A DNA stretch of 64,000 nucleotides from Limoniibacter endophyticus (lineage in GTDB: Bacteria > Pseudomonadota > Alphaproteobacteria > Rhizobiales > Rhizobiaceae), in contig NZ_BMZO01000004.1 of assembly GCF_014652835.1 (NCBI RefSeq), positions 226,865-290,864 on the forward strand, written 5' to 3'. A program made the position numbers and the translations under genes. The first letter of the stretch is position 1. Each line of letters begins with the position of its first letter. Positions 45,832 to 55,019 of the stretch are shown piece after piece. Under the pieces are notes generated by a model that was not told where the DNA came from, made no database searches, and worked only from the letters and a program-made list of their open reading frames with translations.

Positions 45832-46583
45832 GCATTCTCCCAACCGATCGGCAGACGATGCGCCTGCTCAAAATCCTGACCAAGGCCCCCGGAACACTTT
45901 CTCCCACCAGCACGCAACATGTTTTGTTGGTCGAATGCGGTGAACATGGTGCGGTTACAATTGGGGAACAGGCGCTGCGCAAGGCGCTCAATGCCGGATT
46001 GCTCCTCCGCCAGGGCGACGATATAGTTCTGGCACCGGATCTCGCTCAATCTCTTCCTCTCTCCGGCAAGGAAACGGGTCTGGTGAGAGGAGCCGACAAG
46101 AATATTGCACTTGTCGAGATCAATACTGCGGAATCCCCCCTTTCGCAGCTATTTCGACGGCGGGATCGGCGTGGCCGGCCCTACATCGACAGGGCGGAGT
46201 TTGAAGCCGGAGAACAATTGCGGAGCGATTTTACCCGAGCGAGCCTGACACCGCGCGTGACGCAAAACTGGTCTGGCGTTTCAGGCGGCGGGCAGAGCAG
46301 CGCCGATAGTGCCGCCCAACTTGCAGCGGGAACGCTTGCAGCGCGAAAACGCGTCGAGATGGCACTCGATGCTGTTGGCCCCGAACTATCGGGCCCGCTT
46401 CTCGACATATGCTGCTTTCTCAAGGGCCTTGAACAGGTGGAGGCGGAGCGCGGTTGGCCGGTGCGCTCTGCCAAAGTAATGCTGAAGGCGGGACTTTCGA
46501 CTTTGGCTCGGCATTACGCGCCGCAAAGGAAACCACGCCCGCATCACTGGGGCGCGGAAGGATACAGACCGGAAAACATTTGA
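45828..46583 (+). CDS. DUF6456 domain protein
   Basis: 251 residues. The C-terminal region (LLDICCFLKGLEQVEAERGW, then PVRSAKVMLKAGLSTLARHY) is typical of the DUF6456 family; the N-terminal half looks like a winged-helix fold (MRLLKILTKAPG, ALRKALNAGLLL). It is translationally coupled to the DnaA-C-domain gene (ATGA), so the two probably act in one DNA-binding or regulatory unit. Function is unknown in the family. ATG 45828 is preferred to the start 11 codons earlier because of the overlap. Confidence 0.72.
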   Translation: MSILPTDRQTMRLLKILTKAPGTLSPTSTQHVLLVECGEHGAVTIGEQALRKALNAGLLLRQGDDIVLAPDLAQSLPLSGKETGLVRGADKNIALVEINTAESPLSQLFRRRDRRGRPYIDRAEFEAGEQLRSDFTRASLTPRVTQNWSGVSGGGQSSADSAAQLAAGTLAARKRVEMALDAVGPELSGPLLDICCFLKGLEQVEAERGWPVRSAKVMLKAGLSTLARHYAPQRKPRPHHWGAEGYRPENI

Positions 46584-46640
46584 CAAAACGGAGCTGCCCG
46601 AACCGAGCCAACTGCATTCAGTCAGCATCTTCCAGAGGCT

Positions 46641-47552
46641 TTATTCGGGCAGCGCCTTCAAATATTCGCCAATCGCCTGACGATCTTGGGCAGAAAGACG
46701 CGCCATATTCTGCTGAACCTCGACCATAGTGCCTCCCACGGAATCGAAATCCGGTGTGAAGCCGGTTTCCAGATAGGTGGCAATGTCATCCGCCGACCAA
46801 TCGTCGATCGCCCCGCCCGGCGCAATCCCAGGTACCGTTCCGCCGCCTTCCGCAGCTGGTGCGCCCTGGAGCCATCGCGCTTTGTCGAGTGCACCGAAAG
46901 CATTGCGCGGCGTGTGGCACTCGCCGCAGTGGCCGGGGCCCTCGACGAGATATTGACCGCGCTTTACCGCATCGGCGGCATCCGGTGCCAAAGCAATGAC
47001 AGGCTCCTCGCTCAAATAGAGCCGCTGCCAGAGCCCTACCCCGCGGCGCAGCGAATAAGGAAAGGTCAGCTCGTTTGCGGGTGCCCTGCCCTCGACCGCG
47101 GGAAGCGTCTTCATGTAAGCGAACAGGTCCGCAATATCGGCGTCTGGCATGCGCGCATAAGAAGTGTAGGGAAATGCCGGATAAAGCACGGCGCCGGCCG
47201 GATCGACACCGCGCTTCATTGCATTCATGAAATCGCCCAGCGACCAACCTCCGATGCCATCCTGCGGATGCTGCGAGATATTGGGCGCAACGAATTGGCC
47301 ATAAGGCGTTTCGAGAGCGAGACCACCGGCAAGCCGGGTCTGCGCATCACCTTCAGCCTGCGGACTCGCGTGACAGGAGGCACAACCACCCGCCCAGAAC
47401 AAGATTTCGCCCCGCGCTGCATCGGCACCGTTCGCTGCTGCATCGATCCGGGTCTGCCCAAGAGGCTGCGGCGCCGTGACAAACCAGAAACCGACGGCTC
47501 CGGCAAGCATAAGCCCGGCCAGACCGGCAGTGATTTTACCCGCCTTGCCCAT
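46641..47552 (-). CDS. Diheme cytochrome c, membrane-anchored
   Basis: 303 residues. An N-terminal membrane or signal segment (KITAGLAGLMLAGAVGFWFV) precedes two c-type heme sites, CASCH (Cys57, Cys60, His61) and CGECH (Cys209, Cys212, His213), with Met candidates for the sixth ligands in MPDADIADLFAYMKTL. Such diheme cytochromes carry electrons from periplasmic dehydrogenases or act in sulfur or alcohol oxidation. The start at 47552 lies four bases after the upstream cytochrome gene's stop. A longer frame continues into that gene and is not used. The electron donor is unknown. Confidence 0.87.
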   Translation of the reverse strand: MGKAGKITAGLAGLMLAGAVGFWFVTAPQPLGQTRIDAAANGADAARGEILFWAGGCASCHASPQAEGDAQTRLAGGLALETPYGQFVAPNISQHPQDGIGGWSLGDFMNAMKRGVDPAGAVLYPAFPYTSYARMPDADIADLFAYMKTLPAVEGRAPANELTFPYSLRRGVGLWQRLYLSEEPVIALAPDAADAVKRGQYLVEGPGHCGECHTPRNAFGALDKARWLQGAPAAEGGGTVPGIAPGGAIDDWSADDIATYLETGFTPDFDSVGGTMVEVQQNMARLSAQDRQAIGEYLKALPE

Positions 47553-47556
47553 GTTT

Positions 47557-47985
47557 TTACTGGCGATATTTCTGGTGGCACGCACCGCAATTTTCTGCAA
47601 CTGGTCCGAACGTCGCCTTGAAGCTTGCCAGATCCTGCGGATTGGCATCGACGGCGGCCTTGGCATCTGCCTGAAACTTGGCGACAGCAGCGTTGAAGCC
47701 TTCGCGATCCGACCAGATGGCGGGGCCGGCCTTCGTATCGCCGGTCTCTGTGCCCGCCGGATAATGCGCCTCGACATCCATCCTGTCAGCATCTTCGCTC
47801 AGCTTCTGAAGCGCAGCCAGTGCGGTAGCCGCATCGAAAGGGGCCTTCTCCTGCGCCATCGGCGCAAGAACACGCATGACCGCAGCATTCTCCTTCATGA
47901 GCGCCTGGCGATCGGCGATGGGATCAGCATGAGAGACGAGTGTAGAAGCTGCAAGAAATACGACGGAAGCAATCGGTTTCAGCAT
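47557..47985 (-). CDS. Cytochrome c' family protein
   Basis: 142 residues. A signal peptide (LKPIASVVFLAASTLVSHA) is followed by a four-helix-bundle protein with the heme motif CGACH near the C-terminus (Cys133, Cys136, His137) and the family ending CHQKYR. Cytochromes c' are periplasmic and often bind NO. AGGGGAC just before ATG 47985 fixes the start. It is immediately upstream of the diheme cytochrome, so the two form an operon. Confidence 0.87.
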   Translation of the reverse strand: MLKPIASVVFLAASTLVSHADPIADRQALMKENAAVMRVLAPMAQEKAPFDAATALAALQKLSEDADRMDVEAHYPAGTETGDTKAGPAIWSDREGFNAAVAKFQADAKAAVDANPQDLASFKATFGPVAENCGACHQKYRQ

Positions 47986-48096
47986 GGTGTCCCCTGGCAT
48001 TTGGCTTGAGGCGTTATTCAGACGCCCAGCTTGGCAGGATTTTGTGACAAGCGCTATGCATTCCATTCAAAGCTGCGTGATCGCGCACTGAAAGCA

Positions 48097-48130
48097 GAAG
48101 AGGCCGCCAGCACCTGCTGACGGCCTCTTC
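48097..48130 (-). terminator. Terminator of the superoxide dismutase gene
   Basis: Long hairpin with outer arms GAAGAGGCCG and CGGCCTCTTC and an inner CAGC/GCTG stem, interrupted by one mismatch. It lies 20 bases after the sodB stop on the minus strand. Confidence 0.75.
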
Positions 48131-48150
48131 CAACAAAAAGCTTGCAGCGC

Positions 48151-48753
48151 TTACTTTGTAGCAGCTTCGTAACGCTCGAGAACGTAATCCCAGTCGATCA
48201 GGCTATCGACAAAGGCTTCCAGATATTTCGGACGCGCGTTGCGGTAGTCGATATAGTAGGAATGCTCCCACACATCGACGCCGAGGATCGGCTGACCGCC
48301 GTGAACCAGCGGGTTCTCACCGTTCGGGGTCTTGGAAATTTCGAGCTTGCCGTCCTTGACGGAAACCCAGGCCCAGCCCGAACCGAACTGCGTCATGCCA
48401 GCCTGGACGAAATCGGCCTTGAACTTGTCATAGCCACCGAGATCGGAATCGAATGCCTTCTGCAGGGCACCAGGAAGCTTGTTGCCGCCGCCGCCCTTCT
48501 TCATCCAGCGCCAGAAGTGGATGTGGTTGTAATGCTGGGCAGCATTGTTGAAGAGCGGCTGATTCTTGCCATAAGAAGCCAGAACGACTTCTTCGACCGA
48601 CTTGCCATCGAGACCAGCTTCTGCAGCCAGCTTGTTGCCGGTATCGACATAGGCCTTGTGGTGCTTGTCATGGTGAAACTCAAGCGTTTCCTTGGACATA
48701 TAGGGCTGAAGAGCCTCGTAATCATATGTCAGTTCCGGCAGTTCAAAAGCCAT
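48151..48753 (-). CDS. sodB: Superoxide dismutase, Fe/Mn family
   Basis: 200 residues, normal for the family. It dismutes superoxide in the cytoplasm. Metal ligands His27, His74, Asp160 and His164 are in place (FHHDKHHKAYVDTGN, AAQHYNHIHFWRWM, GVDVWEHSYYIDYRNAR). The sequence style (AAQHYNHIHFW, FGSGWAWV) favours an iron enzyme. It is monocistronic with a strong downstream hairpin. Confidence 0.95.
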   Translation of the reverse strand: MAFELPELTYDYEALQPYMSKETLEFHHDKHHKAYVDTGNKLAAEAGLDGKSVEEVVLASYGKNQPLFNNAAQHYNHIHFWRWMKKGGGGNKLPGALQKAFDSDLGGYDKFKADFVQAGMTQFGSGWAWVSVKDGKLEISKTPNGENPLVHGGQPILGVDVWEHSYYIDYRNARPKYLEAFVDSLIDWDYVLERYEAATK

Positions 48754-48882
48754 CGGATCGTACTCCCTTCATCAAAACCGGCGCGACTTGCGCGCGCCGG
48801 CGGATTTGAAACTTTCCCCCCGCTCTAGGCAAGGGGCTATTTTTTAAATTCAGCTCATAATTGAGACAGGCTTATTACAGGT

Positions 48883-49761
48883 TCAGCCCTTCGGGGTTGA
48901 ATGCGCCCAATCCCAATAGAGATCGCGCAACCTTTTGGCGACCGGACCAGCCTGAAGCTCACGGTCCTCGACTTTCGTAACGGGTACGACCTTCGAGTGG
49001 TTCCCGGTCGAGAATACCTCGTCGGCATCCATGAAATCCTGCACCTTCAAGCTTTTCTCGCGAACCTTGTAACCTGCATCTTCAAGCAGCTGCATGGAGC
49101 GAGCGCGCGTGATGCCGGCCAGGAAGGTGCCGTTGGCCGCAGGCGTGAAGACCTCGCCATCCTTAACCATGAATATATTGGAGGAGCCGGTTTCCGCGAC
49201 ATTACCCAGCATGTCGAGCACGAGCGCATTGTCAAAACCGCGCGCCTTGGCCTCCATGATCATGCGACCATTGTTCGGGTAGAGGCTGCCAGCCTTGGCG
49301 TTCGTCACCGCAGTCTCGAGCGACGGGCGGCGGAAGGAGGAAACGCCGACCGAAAAGCCCGAAGACGGAATCATCGGCGATTCATAAAGGCAGAGACAGA
49401 AGCGCGTGGTTTCCGGATCGGCAGGCACGCCCATATAGCCGCCATCCTCGGCCCAGTACATGGGACGGATATAGACGGCCGTCTTGCCATCGAACTTCTT
49501 CAGGCCATCCCACGTAAGCCCAATTATTTCCTCGGTGCGCATGGTCGCCTTCATGCCGAGATTATTGGCCGAATTGTTGACGCGAGCGGCATGCAAATCG
49601 AGATCGGGCGAGACGCCTTCGAACCAGCGGCCGCCGTCGAACACGGTCGAGCCGAGCCACATTGCATGGGAGCGCGGGCCGATAATGGCCGGATTGCCCT
49701 CATACCAGTCGCCATCAATATAGGTCCAGGTGGTAGAGGTTGCGGCGCGAGCCAAGGTCAT
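48883..49761 (-). CDS. ilvE: Branched-chain amino acid aminotransferase-like (class IV PLP)
   Basis: 292 residues. Fold-type IV aminotransferase with PLP lysine Lys156 (AVTNAKAGSLYPN), FDGGRWFEG near the N-terminus and the phosphate-binding region AETGSSNIFMVKDGEVFTP. It should interconvert branched-chain amino acids and 2-oxo acids; a D-amino-acid or other class IV role cannot be excluded. GGA nine bases before ATG 49761 supports the start; the open frame extends 43 codons upstream without support. Confidence 0.86.
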   Translation of the reverse strand: MTLARAATSTTWTYIDGDWYEGNPAIIGPRSHAMWLGSTVFDGGRWFEGVSPDLDLHAARVNNSANNLGMKATMRTEEIIGLTWDGLKKFDGKTAVYIRPMYWAEDGGYMGVPADPETTRFCLCLYESPMIPSSGFSVGVSSFRRPSLETAVTNAKAGSLYPNNGRMIMEAKARGFDNALVLDMLGNVAETGSSNIFMVKDGEVFTPAANGTFLAGITRARSMQLLEDAGYKVREKSLKVQDFMDADEVFSTGNHSKVVPVTKVEDRELQAGPVAKRLRDLYWDWAHSTPKG

Positions 49762-50163
49762 TTCAATAAATCCGTTCTTGCTACAAACTGCGCCCATGTG
49801 ACTCCGGCGAGGTCCCGGCGTCAACCTCTGCCCGGACGAAGAGGGCGATGGGGCGCAAACTGGCGCAAAAAAGCATCCTCCATGGCCCAATAAAACGCGT
49901 TGCTAAAAAGTCACATCTTAGTGCGTTCCGATTTTCGCCTTGATTTAACCGAGTTGTTGACCGATTTGCGGTACCTATCGGTCAGTAAATCGTGGCATCA
50001 ATGTTTCCGAAGCAAAGCCAGGCGGCTTTCCTTGAGGCAAGATGCAACGCGATGCGCTCAGATGCATTATCGGTCGGTCAAAAGCGTTCTTCCGATAAAG
50101 GCGCGTGATTTTGATGGCTCTTCCTTTAGGCGGGCCAGTTTGCAATGTGGAATGCGGGGTATA
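49762..50163. promoter_or_regulatory. Divergent region with inverted repeat TGACCGAT/ATCGGTCA
   Basis: 402 bases between ilvE (minus) and the L,D-transpeptidase gene (plus). At 49958-49984 an 8-base perfect inverted repeat TGACCGAT...ATCGGTCA with an 11-base spacer looks like an operator, and a half-site-like ATCGGTCGGTCA occurs near 50070. No protein-coding gene is supported; an in-frame extension upstream of the transpeptidase is open but lacks a start signal. Confidence 0.5.
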
Positions 50164-50886
50164 ATGACCAAGTCCAGTTCCGAGACGGCGTTCAGCCGGC
50201 GGCAATTTCTTTCGCTCACTTCTGCTGCCGCTGCAGCCTCCGTACTGACGGCTTGCACCACGGTTTCGCAGCCAGTCATTCCGGCAGTCGCTCCGGCTCC
50301 GGCAGAACCGCCACTTGACGGTTACGCGCAAATGTATGCGGCGCGCATCGATGAAGGCTATGAGCTCCCGGCCATTCCCTATCAACGTATCGACCGCCGC
50401 TTTCTGCGCCAGTTGGTTCCGGACCCGACCGGGGAAGAACCCGGCACGGTCGTGGTCGATACGCAGCAACACTTCCTGTATCTCGTACGTGATGACGGGC
50501 AGGCCATGCGCTACGGCGTAGGCCTGGGTCGCGCTGGGTTCGAATGGGCCGGACGCGCCGTAATCCAGTGGAAGCGCAAGTGGCCAAAGTGGACGCCGCC
50601 TGCCGAAATGATCGCACGTCAGCCGGAGCTGGAACAATATTCCGCTGCAAATGGCGGAATGGAACCGGGCCTCACCAATCCGCTCGGTGCACGCGCGCTC
50701 TACATATTCCAGAACGGCGAAGACACGCTCTATCGTGTGCACGGGTCGCCGGAATGGTGGACAATCGGCAAGTCCGTTTCATCAGGCTGCGTACGCATGA
50801 TGAACCAGGATGTCATCGACCTCTACGATCGCGTCCCCAACAAGACGCCGATTATCGTCAAGCAGAATGGCCTGCGCATGGCCTGA
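50164..50886 (+). CDS. L,D-transpeptidase (YkuD) lipoprotein with Tat signal
   Basis: 240 residues. The N-terminus has a twin-arginine motif SRRQFL and ends in a lipobox LTAC (Cys31), so it is probably exported folded and lipidated. The YkuD domain ends with HGSPEWWTIGKSVSSGCVRM, holding the catalytic His and Cys. L,D-transpeptidases make 3-3 cross-links or attach proteins to peptidoglycan. I place the start at ATG 50164, right before the Tat signal. A strong terminator follows. Several paralogues of this type are common in Rhizobiales. Confidence 0.92.
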   Translation: MTKSSSETAFSRRQFLSLTSAAAAASVLTACTTVSQPVIPAVAPAPAEPPLDGYAQMYAARIDEGYELPAIPYQRIDRRFLRQLVPDPTGEEPGTVVVDTQQHFLYLVRDDGQAMRYGVGLGRAGFEWAGRAVIQWKRKWPKWTPPAEMIARQPELEQYSAANGGMEPGLTNPLGARALYIFQNGEDTLYRVHGSPEWWTIGKSVSSGCVRMMNQDVIDLYDRVPNKTPIIVKQNGLRMA

Positions 50887-50910
50887 CGGCCGCACCAGTC
50901 GGAATTCGAG

Positions 50911-50936
50911 AAGCCGGGGGAATTCCCCGGCTTTTT
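50911..50936 (+). terminator. Intrinsic terminator after the L,D-transpeptidase gene
   Basis: Nine-base arms AAGCCGGGG and CCCCGGCTT with loop GAATT, followed by a run of T. A clear rho-independent terminator. Confidence 0.85.
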
Positions 50937-51025
50937 GCTTTTCCGAATATTGCACCTATGAAACATAACGAGAACATGCAATAGTCCGCTCGTCAAAGCC
51001 GATTGCAAGCCCTAGAGTCCTTCGC

Positions 51026-52819
51026 ATGAATCAGAGCGTCCAGATTTCCACGCCCCAGCTTTGCGACAGCACGGACGAAATGCGCACAACGCGCATCGAG
51101 CTTTCGAACGCGCGTCTGATGGCCAGGGCATGGGCCTCGACAAGCGCTTATTCGGACAGCGAAGCGCTTGCCGCGTCTTTTGCCGGTCACGCGCTTGCGT
51201 CACTCGCGGCAACCTGTGCGATTTCCGAAGAGTTCTGCCCCTCTCTCCGCCGCGCGCGTCGCACGCTCGACGAAACGGCAATGGCGCTGGCCACCAAGAT
51301 AGGGGAGATCGCCGCTCGGCTACCCTTGATCGAAGCGCTGCATCAAGTCACCAGTCTGTATCCTGCGCTTATGCCCGCGAAAGAGCGGAGCGCGCTTGGC
51401 GCCTTCTATACGCCGCCTGCTCTCGTGACACGGCTTCTGGATCAGGCAGCGCAAGCAGGCGTCGACTGGAGCACGGCAAAGGTTCTCGATCCGGCGGCCG
51501 GAGGCGGGATTTTTCTGCTCCATGCGGCGCGTCGGATGGTCGACGCGCTTGGCGAATGCGAGCCGGTATTTGCGCTGAGCCATGTGACGGCGCGGCTTTC
51601 CGGGTTCGAACTGGATGCGAATGCCGCAAATCTGGCGCAATGCGCGCTGGAAATCTCGCTGGCAGACCTGGCGCGAAGTGCCGGCAGGCCAGCGCCGCAG
51701 ATCGTCAAGACCTGCGATACGCTGGCGATGCAGGCGCAGCCGGTCTTCGATCTCGTCATCGGCAATCCGCCATATGGACGCGTGACTCTTCCAACCGAGA
51801 TGCGTGCGAAATATGCACGCAGCCTCTATGGTCACGCCAATCTCTACGGAATATTCACCGATGCGGCCATGCGCTGGACCAAACCTGGCGGGATCATTGC
51901 CTTTCTGACACCTACCAGCTTTCTCGGCGGACAGTATTTTTCGGCTTTGCGCTGCCTTCTGGCGAAAGAAGCGCCGCCCGTCGCCATCGACTTCGTCCAT
52001 GCGCGCAAAGGAGTTTTCGAGGATGTGCTTCAGGAAACCCTGCTTGCAATATATCACCGCGGGGCCTTGCGTGGCGGCACATGCATTAATTATCTGACAA
52101 TGCTTTCAGAGATCGAGGCAAGGATCACCAGCAATGGTGCGATCATTTTGCCGCAAGATGCCTCGGCCCCCTGGCTCGCACCCCGGCTGCCGGACCATAT
52201 TGCACTTGTCCGCCGGGCGCAGCGAATGTCTCACCGGCTTTCGGACTGGGGCTACAAGGTGTCCACCGGGCCGCTGGTCTGGAACCGCCACAAGAGCCAG
52301 CTACGTGATCGCGCTGGCGGCAAGAATGTGCATCCATTGATATGGGCCGAAGCAGTGACGCCCGACGGCCGCTTCACCTATCGTGCGCACAAGAAAAACC
52401 ACGCACCCTTCTTTCGCATGGAGCCGGGCGACGACTGGCTTCTGACCCGCAAGCCATGTGTCGTGGTGCAGCGCACTACGGCGAAGGAGCAGACGCGGCG
52501 CCTCATCGCCGCTGAACTGCCGGCGGCATTCATTGCCGAACATGGGGGCGTGGTCATCGAAAACCATCTCAACATGGTGCGCGCTGTCGATGATGAGGCG
52601 GTGGCACCAAGCATCGTCGCCGCGTTTTTGAACAGCCGCATTGCGGACGATCTGTTCCGCTGCATCAGCGGCAGCGTTGCAGTTTCTGCCTTCGAACTGG
52701 AGGCGGTACCCTTGCCCGCACCGTCGCAACTCGCAGTGCTGTCAAAGCTTGTTGCATCCGGTGCGTCCAGAGACGAGATCGACACGGAATGTGCGCGGCT
52801 CTACGGGACGGATGCATGA
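51026..52819 (+). CDS. Type II N6-adenine DNA methyltransferase (PstI/BsuBI-like system)
   Basis: 597 residues. Typical N6-methyltransferase signs are GAFYTPPALV (125-134), the AdoMet-binding motif I DPAAGGGIF (155-163) and the catalytic NPPY (247-250), followed by the C-terminal target-recognition part. It modifies an adenine and protects the host from the restriction enzyme encoded next. Overlap ATGA with that gene. By family the site may be CTGCAG, but specificity cannot be read from sequence. The pair sits next to IS elements, which fits horizontal transfer. Confidence 0.9.
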   Translation: MNQSVQISTPQLCDSTDEMRTTRIELSNARLMARAWASTSAYSDSEALAASFAGHALASLAATCAISEEFCPSLRRARRTLDETAMALATKIGEIAARLPLIEALHQVTSLYPALMPAKERSALGAFYTPPALVTRLLDQAAQAGVDWSTAKVLDPAAGGGIFLLHAARRMVDALGECEPVFALSHVTARLSGFELDANAANLAQCALEISLADLARSAGRPAPQIVKTCDTLAMQAQPVFDLVIGNPPYGRVTLPTEMRAKYARSLYGHANLYGIFTDAAMRWTKPGGIIAFLTPTSFLGGQYFSALRCLLAKEAPPVAIDFVHARKGVFEDVLQETLLAIYHRGALRGGTCINYLTMLSEIEARITSNGAIILPQDASAPWLAPRLPDHIALVRRAQRMSHRLSDWGYKVSTGPLVWNRHKSQLRDRAGGKNVHPLIWAEAVTPDGRFTYRAHKKNHAPFFRMEPGDDWLLTRKPCVVVQRTTAKEQTRRLIAAELPAAFIAEHGGVVIENHLNMVRAVDDEAVAPSIVAAFLNSRIADDLFRCISGSVAVSAFELEAVPLPAPSQLAVLSKLVASGASRDEIDTECARLYGTDA

Positions 52820-53895
52820 CCCTGTTGCCAGCGTATGCAACGCGGCAGCTCGTCGCCGAGCGCCTGCCGCTGATCTTCCCGGAAGGAACGCCTAATCGCA
52901 CCTACTGCGTGCGCGAGCTGGCAGCAAGCACCGTGTTCGCCGCGCTCTATATTGGCGCGATAGAGGGTAGCGATCGTTTTCTCGGGCCGATCCACGTCTA
53001 CCGGATGACGCATGAGCAGGCAGCCATGGCCGCAGATGAGGAACGTTTCGCCTACGCGAACGCCGTCATGCGCAAGAACGGCGTCGTTTCCGGCACACGC
53101 TGGTATGCAGACAATACGCGCGAACCGATCCGCGACGAAACCTTGCGCGACGGGCTGGTGGCAATCGGAGCGGTTCTACGGCGAGAGGACCTGGCGACCA
53201 CTTCGGGACGACCACGATATGCGCTGAAAAAGCAGTTTGCCGATCTGTTCGATCCGCACATGGAGGGGGAAGCGCTGGAAGCGGCGATCGCGGAATTTCA
53301 GGCGAAGCACTTGAGCAAGAGCGCCCTCGCCCGCGTCACCATCATGCGCGCCGGCGCGGTCGCCAACACCTCCGGCGTTCTCGCCACATTTCCAAATGGT
53401 GAGACACGAATGCTCGCACCAGGCCCCAGTTCGATCATTACCAAGGCGGTGGTAGAGGTTTTCGCGCCGCGCTTTCTGAAATCGCCGGTCGTGCTCTGGC
53501 TCAGCGAAAGCGGCAACAAGGTCGTCCTGCGCGACGATGCTATCGCCAATGCAATCGGCCTGAAAATCGAAGCGGACAAGAACCTGCCCGATCTCATTCT
53601 GGCGGACCTGCATCCGGCCGAACCGATCATTCTCTTTGTCGAAGTGGTCGCCACTGACGGCGCGATGACGGAACGTCGGCGCACCGCGATGCGCGAACTG
53701 ACCAACGCCGCCGGTTTCGATCCCAGGCAGGTCGCTTTCCTGACGGCATATCAGGATCGGCAGTCTCCCGGTTTCAAGAAGACCGTCGCCCAGCTTGCCT
53801 GGGGATCATTCGCCTGGTTTGCATCGGAGCCTGCGCAGATCATCGCATTGCACGAAGGTCGCTCTGAAGACTCGGTACTAACCGACCTGCTTTGA
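52816..53895 (+). CDS. BsuBI/PstI family type II restriction endonuclease
   Basis: 359 residues. The C-terminal catalytic part has NLPDLILADLHPAEPIILFV followed by EVVATDG, a PD...E-V pattern of the BsuBI/PstI family, and the N-terminal part is helical (VRELAASTVFAALYIGAIEG). It should cut unmethylated DNA at the site protected by the upstream methyltransferase. ATG 52816 overlaps the methyltransferase stop (ATGA), fixing the start. No control (C) protein gene is seen. The decayed IS5-type element begins directly after the stop. Confidence 0.87.
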   Translation: MTLLPAYATRQLVAERLPLIFPEGTPNRTYCVRELAASTVFAALYIGAIEGSDRFLGPIHVYRMTHEQAAMAADEERFAYANAVMRKNGVVSGTRWYADNTREPIRDETLRDGLVAIGAVLRREDLATTSGRPRYALKKQFADLFDPHMEGEALEAAIAEFQAKHLSKSALARVTIMRAGAVANTSGVLATFPNGETRMLAPGPSSIITKAVVEVFAPRFLKSPVVLWLSESGNKVVLRDDAIANAIGLKIEADKNLPDLILADLHPAEPIILFVEVVATDGAMTERRRTAMRELTNAAGFDPRQVAFLTAYQDRQSPGFKKTVAQLAWGSFAWFASEPAQIIALHEGRSEDSVLTDLL

Positions 53896-53899
53896 ACGG

Positions 53900-54340
53900 C
53901 AAGAGGGAGAACTCAGGTCCTCCTTCATCATCAAAACCGGAAGGATCGATCAGGCTGCGGCCTGATAAAAGCGCATCCAGACGCGTGAGTATGCAATGAG
54001 AACGGCGGCAAGATAGTTGCGCACTCTTCATATCTGGCGACATTTTTCGGAAACGTTTGATTTTACTGAAGAAGCGCCCGACCAGATTGCGGGCTGCAGG
54101 TGGCCCGCTCTATAGTTTGTTGCTGATTGCGCCTTTGGGGCGGAATGTACCCTCTCCGGGAGATCATCTCGAGGATGGGGCGGGCGCCGTATCCATGGGT
54201 TCCACATTGCCAATGACGTCCCGTGCTGTCAGCAACGCCGGAACAGCTGCCTTGTCGGAAGGCTGGCCAGGCGTTAGCGTGATCGCCGACAGGCCCATTG
54301 TGGTCGATCATGGCGTTGATCCTGGTGCTCTGTCCTCCAC
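53900..54340 (-). pseudogene. IS5-family transposase, C-terminal remnant
   Basis: The minus strand encodes the catalytic-core continuation and end of an IS5-type transposase in more than one frame: GGQSTRINAMIDHNG, then ARPILEMISRRG, and at the extreme end the MRFYQAAA-like terminus near 53950-53990. Missing and shifted frames show decay. It joins the N-terminal remnant on the other side of the IS3 insertion. Confidence 0.7.
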
Positions 54341-54413
54341 TGAACTGCCTCCACTTTCGACCGGACACTCAGCATAAGCAGGAAGGCTCAAGCACAGGCT
54401 TGAGGATAGGCTT

Positions 54414-55019
54414 ATGTCTAACGAGTTTCGACAGGTTGATCTGATAATCGGTGACGTCCGGCGGCGACGCTGGACAACGGAACGCAAACTGCGGATCATC
54501 GAGGAAAGCTATGCCGCCGGGGAGACCGTTTCCTCCGCGGCGCGGCGGCATGGAGTTGCGCCAAATCTTCTGTATCGCTGGCGCAGGCTCCTGAGCGAGG
54601 GAGGTGCGGTGGCCGTGGATTCCGACGAGCCAGTGATCGGCAATTCCGAGGTGAAGAAGCTGGAAGATCGAGTGCGCGAGCTTGAGCGCATCCTCGGGCG
54701 CAAGACGTTGGAGAACGAGATTCTCCGCGAAGCTCTTTCCAAAGCCCACTCAAAAAACCGATATCGCGGCCGCTCTTGTTGCCGAAGGACGTTCCCGATG
54801 AAGACGGCGGCAGATGTCCTGGGCGTATCGCGTTCCAATCTCCTCGAGCGTCTTAAAGGCAAGTCCAAGCCGCGTGGGCCGTATCTCAAAGCGGACGATG
54901 CCGAGCTGCTGCCTGCCATTCGCAGACTTGTGAATGCTCGGCCGACCTACGGCGAGCCGCCGATCTGCCCGTCGTCAATCGCAAGCGCGTTCATCGCATC
55001 ATGGCCAATCACGCTATGA
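54414..55019 (+). pseudogene. IS3-family transposase OrfA and start of OrfB (fused, frameshifted)
   Basis: 201 codons. The first ~115 are OrfA: a helix-turn-helix (WTTERKLRIIEESYAAGETV, then HGVAPNLLYRWRRLL) and a leucine-zipper-like helix. After an A6 run near 54751 the same frame runs directly into the start of OrfB (MKTAADVLGVSRSN, then RLVNARPTYG). It then loses the OrfB frame near 54970, where the next frame takes over (VNRKRVHRI). Either the A6 run is the frameshift site with a one-base change, or the gene is degenerate. A single-base indel near 54970 breaks OrfB. Confidence 0.7.

Noticed and set aside
46686-47621. A 311-codon plus-strand frame antisense to the diheme cytochrome
   Set aside because: The minus strand has two CxxCH sites and a signal segment; the plus frame has no sensible protein features.
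48901-49893. A 330-codon plus-strand frame antisense to the aminotransferase
   Set aside because: The minus-strand product has the PLP lysine and fold-IV motifs; the plus frame is a shadow.
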